Origin: Terriglobia bacterium
Lineage (GTDB): Bacteria; Acidobacteriota; Terriglobia; Terriglobales; Acidobacteriaceae
Direction: 5' to 3'
Assembly (NCBI GenBank): GCA_020072585.1
Contig: JAIQGL010000027.1
Location: forward strand, 1-64,000
DNA: 64,000 nt
Positions 25,451-37,545 of the stretch are shown here, piece by piece (positions within the stretch are counted from its first letter, which is position 1; each line of letters starts with the position of its first letter). Both the position numbers and the translations under genes were made by a program. The notes under the pieces were generated by a model. The model saw only the letters and a program-made list of their open reading frames with translations, was not told where the DNA came from and searched no databases.

Positions 25451-25667
25451 TTTCTTTTCCTGGAACGGGGTCATAGCCCCCCTGCGCGAATGGATTGCAG
25501 CGAAGGATCCGCCACAGTCCCAGAGCTGATCCATGCAGCAGACCGTGTCTGGCTACCGCTTCCGCAGTGTATTCAGAACAACTGGGAACGTAGCGGCAGG
25601 AGGGCGGCAGGAAAGGCGAGACGATGCCTTTGTACAGCCACAGGGAAAAAGCTGCAACACGCTTCAT
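25371..25667 (-). CDS. yidD: Membrane protein insertion efficiency factor YidD
   Basis: YidD is a small membrane-associated protein that aids YidC-dependent insertion. The family core is clear: LWLYKGIVSPFLPPSCRY, PSCSEYTAEAVARHG, LWRILRCNPFAQGGYDPVP. It overlaps rnpA by 4 bases. The residues after GGYDPVPGKE (ARPVVAERLDAGLIASQGKK and on) are read from a dispersed repeat, so the tail is probably not under family-level constraint. 98 residues. Confidence 0.95.
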   Translation of the reverse strand: MKRVAAFSLWLYKGIVSPFLPPSCRYVPSCSEYTAEAVARHGLLHGSALGLWRILRCNPFAQGGYDPVPGKETARPVVAERLDAGLIASQGKKNRKAV

Positions 25668-26068
25668 CTTCCCTGGCCTCGTTGTACCGCGGCAAAAACC
25701 TGCTTGATTTCTGCATCCAGCTGCGCGAACTTCAAAGTAAGCACGCTCTTGCGGGGATGCAATATCAGGTCGAGCGGTCTGACCAGCTCGGCCAGATGCT
25801 GCCGCACCAGCGCGCGCATGCGTCTGCGTATCCGGTTCCGCACTACGGCTCCGCCAAGAACCTTGCCTACGGTCAAACCGACACGCGGACCAGCAGGCCG
25901 GTCGTTTTCGCGATAGAAAGCAGTCATGTTCCCTGAAAAATGTTTTCGGCCCTGCTTGTACACCGCCTGAAAGTCAGCATGCTTCAGCAGACGCGCATCC
26001 CGGGGGAAGCTTTGTGAAACTCGTTTTGAAGTTTCAGTCACGGCTGGTCTGGCGGACAGAGTGGGCAT
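25664..26068 (-). CDS. rnpA: Ribonuclease P protein component
   Basis: The protein subunit of RNase P, which matures the 5' ends of tRNAs with the RNA subunit. The RNR motif is GGAVVRNRIRRRMRALVR, preceded by RVGLTVGKVLG and FQAVYKQGRKH. The ATG at 26068 gives 134 residues, slightly longer than usual at the N-terminus; a GTG eight codons in is possible. Standard place between rpmH and yidD. rnpB is not in the window. Confidence 0.95.
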   Translation of the reverse strand: MPTLSARPAVTETSKRVSQSFPRDARLLKHADFQAVYKQGRKHFSGNMTAFYRENDRPAGPRVGLTVGKVLGGAVVRNRIRRRMRALVRQHLAELVRPLDLILHPRKSVLTLKFAQLDAEIKQVFAAVQRGQGR

Positions 26069-26082
26069 TTTGCAGGAGAAAA

Positions 26083-26238
26083 TTACTCCCGGAACCCGGG
26101 CTTCACGGAAACGCGCTTGCGTCCTTTAGCGCGGCGACGGGACAGTACGGCCCGTCCGCTCTTTGTTTTCATTCTCGTGCGAAAACCGTGCACCTTGGAC
26201 CGGTGACGACGGTTGGGTTGAAAAGTGCGCTTGGGCAT
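26083..26238 (-). CDS. rpmH: 50S ribosomal protein L34
   Basis: Minus-strand ATG at 26236-26238 gives 51 residues: [40 protein letters not shown] and the end [11 protein letters not shown]. This is the complete L34 signature. It is the first gene of the rpmH-rnpA-yidD-yidC-jag run and faces away from dnaA, so its promoter lies in the putative oriC gap. Confidence 0.97.
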   Translation of the reverse strand: MPKRTFQPNRRHRSKVHGFRTRMKTKSGRAVLSRRRAKGRKRVSVKPGFRE

Positions 26239-26781
26239 TGACTTGTGGGGCTCCTACTCAGGATTGTTTGCGCTGGGCAAACGATAAGTATAAAGGAATA
26301 GGGGCATTTCGTGCCACTTTGTCAGACGGAAGGCCGGATGCAGCCCTCCTTAGGTGATTTGGCTCTGTTTCCGCAGACAAATTTTGTCTCTTTGCCATGG
26401 CGCTGGATAAATATCTGCACATGGTGAGTTGCAACCACTCCATGCGTGTTCGTTTGCGGACAGTTTTTCAAGTGGCACGCGACAGGAATGCTCGTATAGA
26501 CAAGCAAGCGCGACAACACAAGGGAATGTTGCACCACGCACGCAGCAAAAATACGCGCAATGGTTTTGAAAAATGAAAGTCGTGTAAAAAAAATTCGCGT
26601 GCGTGCATTTCCAGCGGGTGAAGTTCGTGCTAGTATGCCCTCCAGTCGGAAAAAAATTTGTTGCACAACGTAGTGTTCAACGTTCTGCGTCGCCCATTAG
26701 TAAAAATTAGATCAAAGAGATTTCTTCAGAGTTCAACCACGGGCCTCTGGCCGGCTCGCAACATAGGAAACATTCCAAGAA
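26239..26781. other. Putative replication origin region (rpmH-dnaA gap)
   Basis: 543 bases between divergent rpmH and dnaA, the commonest oriC position. It has A-runs at 26586-26592 and 26649-26656. No TTATNCACA box or one-mismatch version was seen on either strand. Two copies of TGTTGCAC (26527 and 26659) and a related TCTGCACA (26414) are the nearest candidates for a divergent DnaA site. No gene is apparent. Confidence 0.55.
26628..26636 (+). promoter_or_regulatory. Candidate extended -10 promoter of dnaA
   Basis: TGcTAGTAT, an extended -10 element, lies about 145 bases before the dnaA start; no good -35 is visible. The gyrB and gyrA upstream regions carry similar TGn-TAnnAT elements. Confidence 0.4.
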
Positions 26782-28164
26782 ATGTCATTACCCGCTGCGA
26801 CCGTTACCGCAAATCCATGGCTACGAATTCTTGGCGCCCTGGAAAAAAAGATCACCCGTCTTTCTTACGACACGTGGCTCAAGCCCACGCGTTTCAGCCA
26901 CATTAATGGCAACATAATTTTTGTTCGCGTTCCGACCGCGGAGTTTCGCCAGCTCGGGGAAAAATTCGGCGATTTGATCCAGGAAGCCATGGACACTCTG
27001 GCGCCTGAATACCAGGACGTGAAATTCATCACCGCGGAGGAAGATCCCACGGCGCCTCCGGTCCGTCCTGATGGAGGTTTTGCACCGGTTTCAGCCACTG
27101 GCCCAACGCCGGCCTCGCGACAACAGCGGTTTGATTGGGATTCGGCCGCGCAGCTCAGCCCCAAGTACACGTTTGGCGCATTCGTGATCGGGGCCGGAAA
27201 CCAGTTTGCTCATGCAGCCTCACAGGCCGTGGCCGAGCGGCCCTCCAAGGCCTATAACCCACTCTTTCTCTATGGTGGCGTGGGCATGGGCAAGACGCAT
27301 CTGATGCAGGCCATTGGGCATGAAGTAAAAAGAAGACAGCCGCATGCCTCTATCTGCTACATCTCCAGTGAAAAGTTCACCAATGAGATGATCAACTCGC
27401 TACGCTACGACAAGATGATCAGCTTCCGTGATAAGTTCCGTAACGTGGACGTGCTGTTGATTGACGATATCCAGTTTTTAGCGCAGAAAGAACGCACCCA
27501 GGAGGAATTCTTCCATACGTTCAACGCTCTGCATGAGTCGATGAAGCAGATTGTGATTGCCAGTGACCGGCCGCCGAAAGAGCTTCCGGAAATCGAAGAC
27601 CGCTTGCGTTCGCGCTTTGAATGGGGCCTGATCGCCGACATCCAGCCGCCTGATTTGGAGACCAAGGTCGCCATCCTGCAAAAGAAAGCGGAGTCCGAAC
27701 GGGTCACGCTATCAACCGACCTGGCGTTGTATATCGCCTCCAACGTGCGCACCAATGTGCGAGAGCTGGAAGGAGCATTGATCCGGTTGATCGCGTATTG
27801 TTCACTCACCGGAGCCGAGATCAGCCTGATTACGGCGCAGCAGGTGTTGAAGAATTTTATAGACTCCCAGGCGCGCAAAATCACCATTGAGGCCATTCAG
27901 AAGGCGGTGGCGGAGCAGTTTGGGCTGCGCGTGATTGAGATCAAGGCCAAGAGTAATTCGCGGGCCATAGTGTTTCCGCGGCAGATTGCCATGTACCTGG
28001 CCAAGCAGATGACGGAAGCGTCATTGCCGGAGATCGGACGGCAGTTTGGCGGTAAGCACCACACTACGGTCATGCATTCGATCGACAAGATTGAGGAACA
28101 GCGCCAGGCGGACAAGGACCTGAACCGGCTGCTGAACAAACTGACAGAAACACTGAACAGTTGA
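26782..28164 (+). CDS. dnaA: Chromosomal replication initiator DnaA
   Basis: DnaA binds origin boxes, oligomerises with ATP and melts the duplex. Domain I (WLRILGALEKKITRLSYDTW), a short variable domain II (about 90-125), AAA+ domain III with Walker A GGVGMGKTH, Walker B DVLLIDDIQFL and sensor motifs, and domain IV with the DNA-binding signature GGKHHTTVMHSIDKI are all present. 460 residues is typical. The ATG at 26782 is preceded by a weak AAGAA. It begins the plus-strand dnaA-dnaN run. Confidence 0.98.
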   Translation: MSLPAATVTANPWLRILGALEKKITRLSYDTWLKPTRFSHINGNIIFVRVPTAEFRQLGEKFGDLIQEAMDTLAPEYQDVKFITAEEDPTAPPVRPDGGFAPVSATGPTPASRQQRFDWDSAAQLSPKYTFGAFVIGAGNQFAHAASQAVAERPSKAYNPLFLYGGVGMGKTHLMQAIGHEVKRRQPHASICYISSEKFTNEMINSLRYDKMISFRDKFRNVDVLLIDDIQFLAQKERTQEEFFHTFNALHESMKQIVIASDRPPKELPEIEDRLRSRFEWGLIADIQPPDLETKVAILQKKAESERVTLSTDLALYIASNVRTNVRELEGALIRLIAYCSLTGAEISLITAQQVLKNFIDSQARKITIEAIQKAVAEQFGLRVIEIKAKSNSRAIVFPRQIAMYLAKQMTEASLPEIGRQFGGKHHTTVMHSIDKIEEQRQADKDLNRLLNKLTETLNS

Positions 28165-28386
28165 CGCGTAGCGGATAAGAGCAACAAGTCAGAAATTTTT
28201 CATGCCGGGCACCAATGCAACGGCGAAATCGGGCAAGAACCTGTAAACTAAACCGTTGTGCGGAGATTCCAACTGTTCCTCGGGGCATCTGGACTGCGGC
28301 ATTTAAGATTGAATACAAGTTGGTTTCAACAATTTTAGGGGGCCACAATTATGCCTTCCTCCGCGGGCACTGAGGCGGGAGCAACG

Positions 28387-29505
28387 ATGGAAATCAGCGT
28401 CAGCAAGAGCGATCTGTTGAAAGAACTCACCGCGACCCAGGGCGTGGTGGAGCGCAAAACCACGATTCCGATCCTCTCCAATTTCCTGTTTGAAGCAGGC
28501 GGGGACAAGCTGTCTATTACTGCAACGGACCTTGACTTGAGCCTGCGCACCTCTTGTCCGGCAAAGGTGAAGAAGGAAGGCTCCTGCACCATTCCGGCGC
28601 GCAAACTTTATGACTATGTGAAGTTGCTGGCCGATGGCGAGATCAGTATCAAGCTGCTCGAAAATCATTGGGTGCAGATTCGCAGCGGACGGTCCAATAC
28701 CAAGATGGTGGGGATGGCCCGGGCAAACTTTCCTGCGCTGCCGCTGTTTCCCGCTGAGTCAGCCCTTCAGCTGCCCGCCCAGGTCCTGCGCCAGCTGATT
28801 GCCCGGACAATCTTTTCCATCTCCAATGAAGAATCACGTTACACCTTGAATGGCGCGCTCCTGGTGCTCAAGCCGGAATCGATCACGATGGTGGCCACGG
28901 ATGGACATCGTTTGGCCCACATTGAACATGGCACCACCAAGCTGCCGGTCAGCGGAGAGTTGAAGGTCCTGGTCCCCAAGAAAGCCATGGCGGAGCTGAG
29001 CACGTTGCTAAACAGCAGTGACGTTCAGACGGTGGAATTTGCCAAGGACGAGTCAACACTCTTTTTCCGTATTGGCGGCCGTCTATTAACTTCACGCCAG
29101 CTCACCGGGCAGTTCCCGAACTATGAGGCCGTACTGCCGCGGGAAAACAACAAATCGGTTACCGTGCACTGTGACGAGCTTTCTGCCGCGATCCAGCGCG
29201 TGGCGCAATTTGCTGACGAGCGCTCCAACGCGATCCGCATGCGCGTGGAAAAAAACGAACTGAAGGTCTCATCCTCAAACACAGAGACGGGTGAATCCGA
29301 GGATTCGATTGAGGTGGCGTTCACGGGCGACCCCATGGTGATTGGTTTCAATTCCCAGTACCTGCTGGAGTTCCTCAAGGTGGTGGGCGCTGGCGATGTA
29401 CGCTTCGAGTTTAAAGACGCGCAAACCGCTGGCCAGTTGCGTCCTGACGAAGCAGCTGACAGCGAGTACCGCTATCGCTACATCGTGATGCCGATGCGCA
29501 TCTGA
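28387..29505 (+). CDS. dnaN: DNA polymerase III beta subunit (sliding clamp)
   Basis: The clamp that tethers polymerase III to DNA. Start chosen at 28387 (MEISVSKSDLLKELTATQGV), where the family begins, with GGGAG 5 bases upstream. An in-frame ATG at 28351 also has AGGGGG before it and would add 12 residues; both could be used. Family motifs include VERKTTIPILSNFLFEA, NEESRYTLNGALL, ATDGHRLAH and the C-terminal YRYIVMPMRI. 372 residues. Confidence 0.97.
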   Translation: MEISVSKSDLLKELTATQGVVERKTTIPILSNFLFEAGGDKLSITATDLDLSLRTSCPAKVKKEGSCTIPARKLYDYVKLLADGEISIKLLENHWVQIRSGRSNTKMVGMARANFPALPLFPAESALQLPAQVLRQLIARTIFSISNEESRYTLNGALLVLKPESITMVATDGHRLAHIEHGTTKLPVSGELKVLVPKKAMAELSTLLNSSDVQTVEFAKDESTLFFRIGGRLLTSRQLTGQFPNYEAVLPRENNKSVTVHCDELSAAIQRVAQFADERSNAIRMRVEKNELKVSSSNTETGESEDSIEVAFTGDPMVIGFNSQYLLEFLKVVGAGDVRFEFKDAQTAGQLRPDEAADSEYRYRYIVMPMRI

Positions 29506-29526
29506 AATTTCACCCTCTGCACAAAA

Positions 29527-29562
29527 CAAAAGGGCCGGACTGATGGAGTCCGGCCCTTTTTT
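29527..29562 (+). terminator. Intrinsic terminator after dnaN
   Basis: AGGGCCGGAC, a 7-base loop and GTCCGGCCCT form a perfect 10-bp stem followed by TTTTT, with matching A-residues upstream, so it can end transcription from both sides. It lies between dnaN and the convergent membrane-protein gene. Confidence 0.95.
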
Positions 29563-29591
29563 GCTCTGAAGACTTTGATCTGAAAGCGTGT

Positions 29592-30443
29592 TTACTGGAT
29601 CATTTTCCTGGCCAACACGCGGTCAACGGTCTGTTCAACATTGGGCAAAAAGGAGTCCAGGTGTCCCATGGACGCAGTAGCTGTGGTGCCGGCAAAACGC
29701 GTGGAGACCAGAACTTCATTCCAACGCTGGAAGATGAGTTTGGAAGGAGACTCAAGAGCATTGCTGCGTTCCGGTTCACGCATGTAAAAGCAGACTGCCC
29801 AGAATGCAACCACCGCGAGGTATGTGGTGTAGTCAAGAAGGTCCAGCGCGAAGCCCCACTGGGCGAAGCGCGTATGGAAATAATTTGAGCTCAGACTGAG
29901 AGAGGCAGTTAGACCCAGTCCAAGACCGATGCTGACGGTGTGGCTCCGCCACGCCAGCCCAAGACGCTTTTCAAATAAAAAGAAAAGAAGCAGAAGGCCG
30001 CATTGCATCAGGCGGAGCGATCTCTCAACCTGGCTCACGAAAGCGAGGCACTTGCCGATGGTTACATCATGCGTGGCCAGAGCGGTAAGAGCGGCCGCAA
30101 GCATCAAAAAAGCCACTGCCCAGCGGAAGAGCATTTTCCCCAGGTCAATCAATCCGTTGTACGGTTTCAAGGCCTTGACGAAAATCTCATACATCACGCC
30201 GAATTCAACCAGCATGAGCACGCTGTTGACTGACCAAAACAGCCAGAAGTAATGCGCCCCGGAGGTTTTTGCCGCGTGTGCTATGAACAAGACCAAAGCT
30301 CCCACTACGGCAAATGCGTTGTACCAGAAGAACACAGGAAAATCGGCGCGCTTGTTCCGTTTGACAAGAAAAACCAGGATGGCCGCTTGTGCCACAGCGG
30401 TAAGGACAACGAATACGCTAGGAATCCATTCAGATGCGTTCAC
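29592..30443 (-). CDS. Integral membrane protein, about seven helices, unknown
   Basis: A 283-residue protein with hydrophobic segments near 8-28, 36-58, 66-88, 106-126, 145-158, 170-188 and 198-220. It has no recognised motif and ends in a soluble tail of about 60 residues. The N-terminus MNASEWIPSVFVVLTAVAQA starts directly with a helix. It lies between dnaN and gyrB on the opposite strand and converges on the dnaN terminator. Confidence 0.75.
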   Translation of the reverse strand: MNASEWIPSVFVVLTAVAQAAILVFLVKRNKRADFPVFFWYNAFAVVGALVLFIAHAAKTSGAHYFWLFWSVNSVLMLVEFGVMYEIFVKALKPYNGLIDLGKMLFRWAVAFLMLAAALTALATHDVTIGKCLAFVSQVERSLRLMQCGLLLLFFLFEKRLGLAWRSHTVSIGLGLGLTASLSLSSNYFHTRFAQWGFALDLLDYTTYLAVVAFWAVCFYMREPERSNALESPSKLIFQRWNEVLVSTRFAGTTATASMGHLDSFLPNVEQTVDRVLARKMIQ

Positions 30444-30598
30444 AGAACAAGCCTCCAGAGCGGGGCAAGCATACTACTCCCACTGATGGCCGACAAGCAT
30501 CTGCGGCAACACCAAAGTACAATTTACTGATTAGTAACTGCTAATTCTCCCCGTAGAAAGCAAACGACTGATTATATGAGACTTACAGTATCGCTGCC

Positions 30599-30769
30599 CT
30601 ACTTAGCACAAAAGGCCGTGTGACCCTGTGCCGGTGGCAAAGGCGCGCATGGAGCAGGCCCTGGCCGCTGGCCGATAGAACCGAAAGCTTGGTTAGAAGT
30701 ACCGGAGAATGCCGCGAAAATGGCGAACACAATCAGAATCATGAGAGAGGTACGAAGTAGCAATTTCAT
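30599..30769 (-). CDS. Small secreted peptide (56 aa), unknown
   Basis: Minus-strand ATG at 30767-30769, with GGAGAA about 9 bases upstream, gives MKLLLRTSLMILIVFAIFAA, a clear signal-peptide-like helix. The short mature part is rich in Pro, Ala and Gly, has two cysteines (PAPCAPLPPAQ and HTAFCAK) and ends at a TAG. The mature peptide would be about 30 residues and could hold one disulfide. I know no match. It lies in a gene-poor interval upstream of gyrB. Confidence 0.6.
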   Translation of the reverse strand: MKLLLRTSLMILIVFAIFAAFSGTSNQAFGSIGQRPGPAPCAPLPPAQGHTAFCAK

Positions 30770-34030
<3,261 letters not shown>

Positions 34031-34032
34031 TT

Positions 34033-34132
34033 TGTCGCTTCGCTCCAAACCGCTAGACAGCTGCGAGGCCAGGTGCGTCTTCTGCACCTGAAGCAGCCGG
34101 CTCGGCGCGCAAGTCGGCCCCGCCATTTTTTG
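34033..34132 (-). repeat. Dispersed about-100-bp repeat, copy D (after gyrB)
   Basis: Starts 3 bases after the gyrB stop. Minus-strand end AGCGGTTTGGAGCGAAGCGA matches the consensus exactly. On the plus strand the far end reads GGCTCGGCGCGC, then GGCCCCGCC and six T, so it could also act as the gyrB terminator. Confidence 0.75.
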
Positions 34133-34209
34133 CGAAACGGGGAACCGCACATAAGCGCAGTTCAAAAAATCTAGCCGCGGACAGGCGCAAAAAAGGTGCA
34201 ACTTCACGG

Positions 34210-35160
34210 CTAATATTTTGGCGCTTCCGTAATCACCAATGCCGGCTCACTCCGTTTTCGATACAGCCATAAAAAAACCACCGCCATCAGTGCCCACAAG
34301 ATCAGCGTGACCACGCTGCCTTCCGGTCCCACGCTGCCGCCGGTCAGCCAATCAGGCCCATGGGATACGTGAGGGTTGAAAAGATGGCCAGGCGCCTGAA
34401 AACCACTATCGTTCACGCCGAAGAAGAAGGACTGTCCCCAGTCCCAGCCGGCATGAGCGCCAACCGCGAGCCAGAGATTGCCGGTACGCCACAGCGTGGC
34501 CGCCGCAAACACGGCAAAGAACGCGGTAGCGATGATTCCAATTCTTGTCTCTCCGCTATTCCCCATGTGGACGCGAGCGAACAACATGGCCTGAATCATG
34601 GCGGCGGGCCAGAAGCCAATGCCATCAGCCAGGGTGTAAAGGAAATAACCGCGGAAGGAATATTCTTCAAAAAATCCGACGAACAGGAAGACGATAAACC
34701 AAAGAAATCCCCAACCGAAAATTTTCGCGCTGAGCGCGCTGATGTCACCGAAATAGAAAACATGTATCGCGCGGAGAAGCAATAGCACGAAGGAAAGCGG
34801 GAGAAATCCCCATAGAAAATATCCGCGGACAAAAGCGGAAAGGGCCGATCTCTGCAAGGGCAGGCCATAAACACCCATCTTGCGGCGTTCGATCCTGCTC
34901 ATGATCCAGGCGAGAAATAGAAGCACCAGAAACAGGATGACTTCACCGACCGCCTGGACTATTGTCAGGATGAAGTCCGGCAGTGGACTGCCCTTGGGCT
35001 CACCGCCGAGGTATTTCGCAATCAATCCCGCGCCAAAAGTGAGAATCCCGATCATTCCGCAGTAGATCAGCAGGCGCCAGCCGGCGCGCAGACCGCGATC
35101 GTTATAGAAGATTTGCGTGAGGCGATGAGGCGGGATGCCGCCTGCAATTTCCGGTTCCAT
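34210..35160 (-). CDS. CPBP-family intramembrane metalloprotease
   Basis: The CPBP (Abi/Rce1-like) family cleaves substrates in the membrane. The EExxxR motif is FFEEYSFRGYF (Glu165, Glu166, Arg170), the second histidine region is LFARVHMGN and the third is GAHAGWDWGQS. About eight membrane helices in 316 residues. The substrate is unknown. It stands between gyrB and a GT39-like gene; the divergent start shares a 150-base gap with the latter. Confidence 0.9.
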   Translation of the reverse strand: MEPEIAGGIPPHRLTQIFYNDRGLRAGWRLLIYCGMIGILTFGAGLIAKYLGGEPKGSPLPDFILTIVQAVGEVILFLVLLFLAWIMSRIERRKMGVYGLPLQRSALSAFVRGYFLWGFLPLSFVLLLLRAIHVFYFGDISALSAKIFGWGFLWFIVFLFVGFFEEYSFRGYFLYTLADGIGFWPAAMIQAMLFARVHMGNSGETRIGIIATAFFAVFAAATLWRTGNLWLAVGAHAGWDWGQSFFFGVNDSGFQAPGHLFNPHVSHGPDWLTGGSVGPEGSVVTLILWALMAVVFLWLYRKRSEPALVITEAPKY

Positions 35161-35312
35161 AGTTTTCCTGTAAGGGGTTCAGACAGGAAGACTCTATCAG
35201 AAGACAGAAAGCAGGACGTGCGATTACGCTTGCACTCGGTCCATCCCATGCTGGAGCCGGCAGCAAATGCGCTGAGCACTTCAGCTCGCCTGCATGATAC
35301 AACTGTGAATTC

Positions 35313-36449
35313 ATGTTCCAGGTGTTCAGAGAATTCAGGGTTGGCAGGCCACAGGTGTTTGCCGGGCTCATGCTGCTGGCATTTCTGGCGCAATGCCTTT
35401 GGACCGCCAATGCACGCAAGCTCTCTGATCTGGAATATCGATACATTGCCGCAGGACTTTCCGCCGAGCGCGGGAAAGCAGTGAATCTTTCTCCGTTTAC
35501 CGGGTGGGTGGCCGCGCTTCCTGTTCGATCCACAGCTCTGGCCAGGAAAGTAGCTTCGCCCTCCATTAGCGAGGCACTTGCCGTTCCGCGCCCCTGGCTA
35601 CTGCGACTGCCTTTCATCATTTTTGGGCTGTGGATGGGAGCAGCGCTGTGGTGGGTGGCGCGACGCTTGTTTGACGATGAGGGAGGCTATGTCGCACTGG
35701 CACTCTATTGCACCTCACCGGCCATGATTAAGATCAGCAGCAATATTGGGCCGGAGATCATTCTGGCCTGGAGCAGTCTGGGGCTGATTTATACGGCGAT
35801 TGGAGTGGCGCATACGCTTTATGCCCCGCCGAAGAAGTGGGCGCCACGGATTGCGATCCTGGGGCTCTCCATCGGCTTTGCCCTGGCCACGGCATGGTGG
35901 GCCTTTACTCTGGTGCTAGTGGCGTTCGGTTACATGTTGTATCTGGCGCCGGGGTGCCGGAAAAAAGTTCTGGTGGTGCTTGCGGGCGCGACGGCCATCG
36001 GTGCTGGGGTCTGGGGCGTTTCGTACCTGGTGACAGGCAGTTTCGGGCTGGGAGTAAAGGCGCTCTTCGCTCAAAAACCAACGCTTGAGGCGGTGCGCAA
36101 CCTGGCGTTTCCATTGGCTGCGCAAACGGATGGATATACCCTGGTTCTTCTTTTCATTTTGGCGTTCACTGCTTATGGGAGCTGGCCCCGGGCGCGCTAT
36201 TTTGGCAACACGGCCCCTCTGGTAACTGCACTGACCGCGGTGCTTTTGTTCAGTCTGGTACCGGCGGTCAGGATCTGGGATGCAACTTTGGGTCTGAGTT
36301 TCGTGTTTATATTTATTGGCGGTCTTGCGGCCGACTTTTTTGAGACCCGATTCCGGCGTCCAGTGGCTGTGTTTTTGGTTGCATGTTTCGCGCTCCGGAC
36401 CGTTCTAACTGTAGTGGCGCTTGCCGGCTGGGTACAAAACTTAATGTAA
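35313..36449 (+). CDS. Polytopic membrane protein resembling GT39/ArnT-type glycosyltransferases
   Basis: A 378-residue protein with about nine hydrophobic segments. It includes LSDLEYRYIAAGLSAERG near the N-terminus and RPWLLRLPFIIFGLWMGAAL, followed by ARRLFDDEGGYVALALYCTS, which resemble the dolichol-phosphate-mannose mannosyltransferase pattern (PPLhYrLPs.l.G, then LARRLFGRRAALLAALL). It is shorter than full GT39 enzymes (500 or more residues) and the acidic Asp-Glu motif of the first loop is only partly visible (SDLEYRY), so activity is uncertain. Confidence 0.75.
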   Translation: MFQVFREFRVGRPQVFAGLMLLAFLAQCLWTANARKLSDLEYRYIAAGLSAERGKAVNLSPFTGWVAALPVRSTALARKVASPSISEALAVPRPWLLRLPFIIFGLWMGAALWWVARRLFDDEGGYVALALYCTSPAMIKISSNIGPEIILAWSSLGLIYTAIGVAHTLYAPPKKWAPRIAILGLSIGFALATAWWAFTLVLVAFGYMLYLAPGCRKKVLVVLAGATAIGAGVWGVSYLVTGSFGLGVKALFAQKPTLEAVRNLAFPLAAQTDGYTLVLLFILAFTAYGSWPRARYFGNTAPLVTALTAVLLFSLVPAVRIWDATLGLSFVFIFIGGLAADFFETRFRRPVAVFLVACFALRTVLTVVALAGWVQNLM

Positions 36450-36521
36450 CCTCAGTTGCCAAGGGTTTATCATAGTAGATGGATATAAGTAGTCTTTTGC
36501 GCGGTTTAAAGCAGGTATCTT

Positions 36522-37283
36522 ATGTCGCGACCAGTCTTCGTCATTCTGTTTCTAGCGTTTGCCCTGCAAATATCGCAAGCCCAGCTATTTAGCCATGGGG
36601 CGCCAGCCTCTGTCACGTCGCCTACGGCGGATGGCCGCCAACACGGCGTACCAGCGAGCGTGCTTTCACCCACGCCACTGCCTTTTGGAGTAAACCCACC
36701 GCTGCGAAGTGTGCGTATTCGCGGTCCGCTGCGCCGGTTTGGGAATCCGCATCCAAGGCGGCAGGTGTTCGTGCCAGTTCCTGTTTTCTATTCTCTTTAT
36801 GGAGACGGGTACCCCGCAGATCCTTATGTGCCTGAAACTCAGGTTGATCCTGCCCCAGCGACCCAGGCGGCTGTTGATAAAAGCCAGGCCTCAGCTGAGC
36901 GAAGTGACGATGAGCTGCGCGCCGCCTATCTACAAGGGGCGCGTGACGCACTAACCCACCAGGACGATAATCGCTACGGCGAACACTACATGGATTCCCG
37001 GGAGCGCGACCGTCAACAACCGGCAGCAGAGCAAAGAAAGCCCGAGCGGAAATCTATGCCGGACGAAAAACCTGCGGCAGTGCCGGTGGAAGACAAATCG
37101 CCCGCCACCGTTTTTATCTTCAAAGACGGCCACCAGCTGGAAACCAGGAACTATGCCATCATGGCCGGAACGCTGTTTGACTTCTCCGGAAAGATGCTGA
37201 AGAAAATCCAGATGGATGAGATTGACTCGGCGGCAACCGCGAAAGCGAACGATGATCGCGGCCTGATCGTGAAGCTGAACTAA
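36522..37283 (+). CDS. Secreted hypothetical protein (253 aa)
   Basis: Signal peptide MSRPVFVILFLAFALQISQA. A Pro-rich region (about 30-110) and a charged, disordered middle (about 115-200) follow. The C-terminus TVFIFKDGHQLETRNYAIMA, then GTLFDFSGKMLKKIQMDEID, is a compact beta-rich module of the kind that ends several acidobacterial exported hypotheticals. No function is known. It lies just before the gyrA promoter. Confidence 0.7.
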   Translation: MSRPVFVILFLAFALQISQAQLFSHGAPASVTSPTADGRQHGVPASVLSPTPLPFGVNPPLRSVRIRGPLRRFGNPHPRRQVFVPVPVFYSLYGDGYPADPYVPETQVDPAPATQAAVDKSQASAERSDDELRAAYLQGARDALTHQDDNRYGEHYMDSRERDRQQPAAEQRKPERKSMPDEKPAAVPVEDKSPATVFIFKDGHQLETRNYAIMAGTLFDFSGKMLKKIQMDEIDSAATAKANDDRGLIVKLN

Positions 37284-37404
37284 AACATTTGGCAAATAAG
37301 TAATTTAGTAATTAGCAAATTTACCCAATACAAATGGTATTTTTGCCGGTGAATTTGTGCCCCCAGTAAGAGGCGTGTGCAAATAACCAAACTGGTCCCG
37401 CCTG

Positions 37405-37413
37405 TGCTATAAT
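37405..37413 (+). promoter_or_regulatory. Extended -10 promoter of gyrA
   Basis: TGcTATAAT, a consensus -10 with an extended TG, lies 132 bases before the gyrA start. A strongly AT-rich stretch precedes it (37284-37340). Confidence 0.6.
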
Positions 37414-37545
37414 TTTCTGTATTCCTCAAGCACATAACTTCTTGTAAATGCAAGCATTTAGCAGACATTTCGGCAGGGCTGCGGGGTCATCCGGAGCGGC
37501 TGGAAGCATGTCTTAAAAACCGCCTTTTGATTTGAGAGAAAAAAC

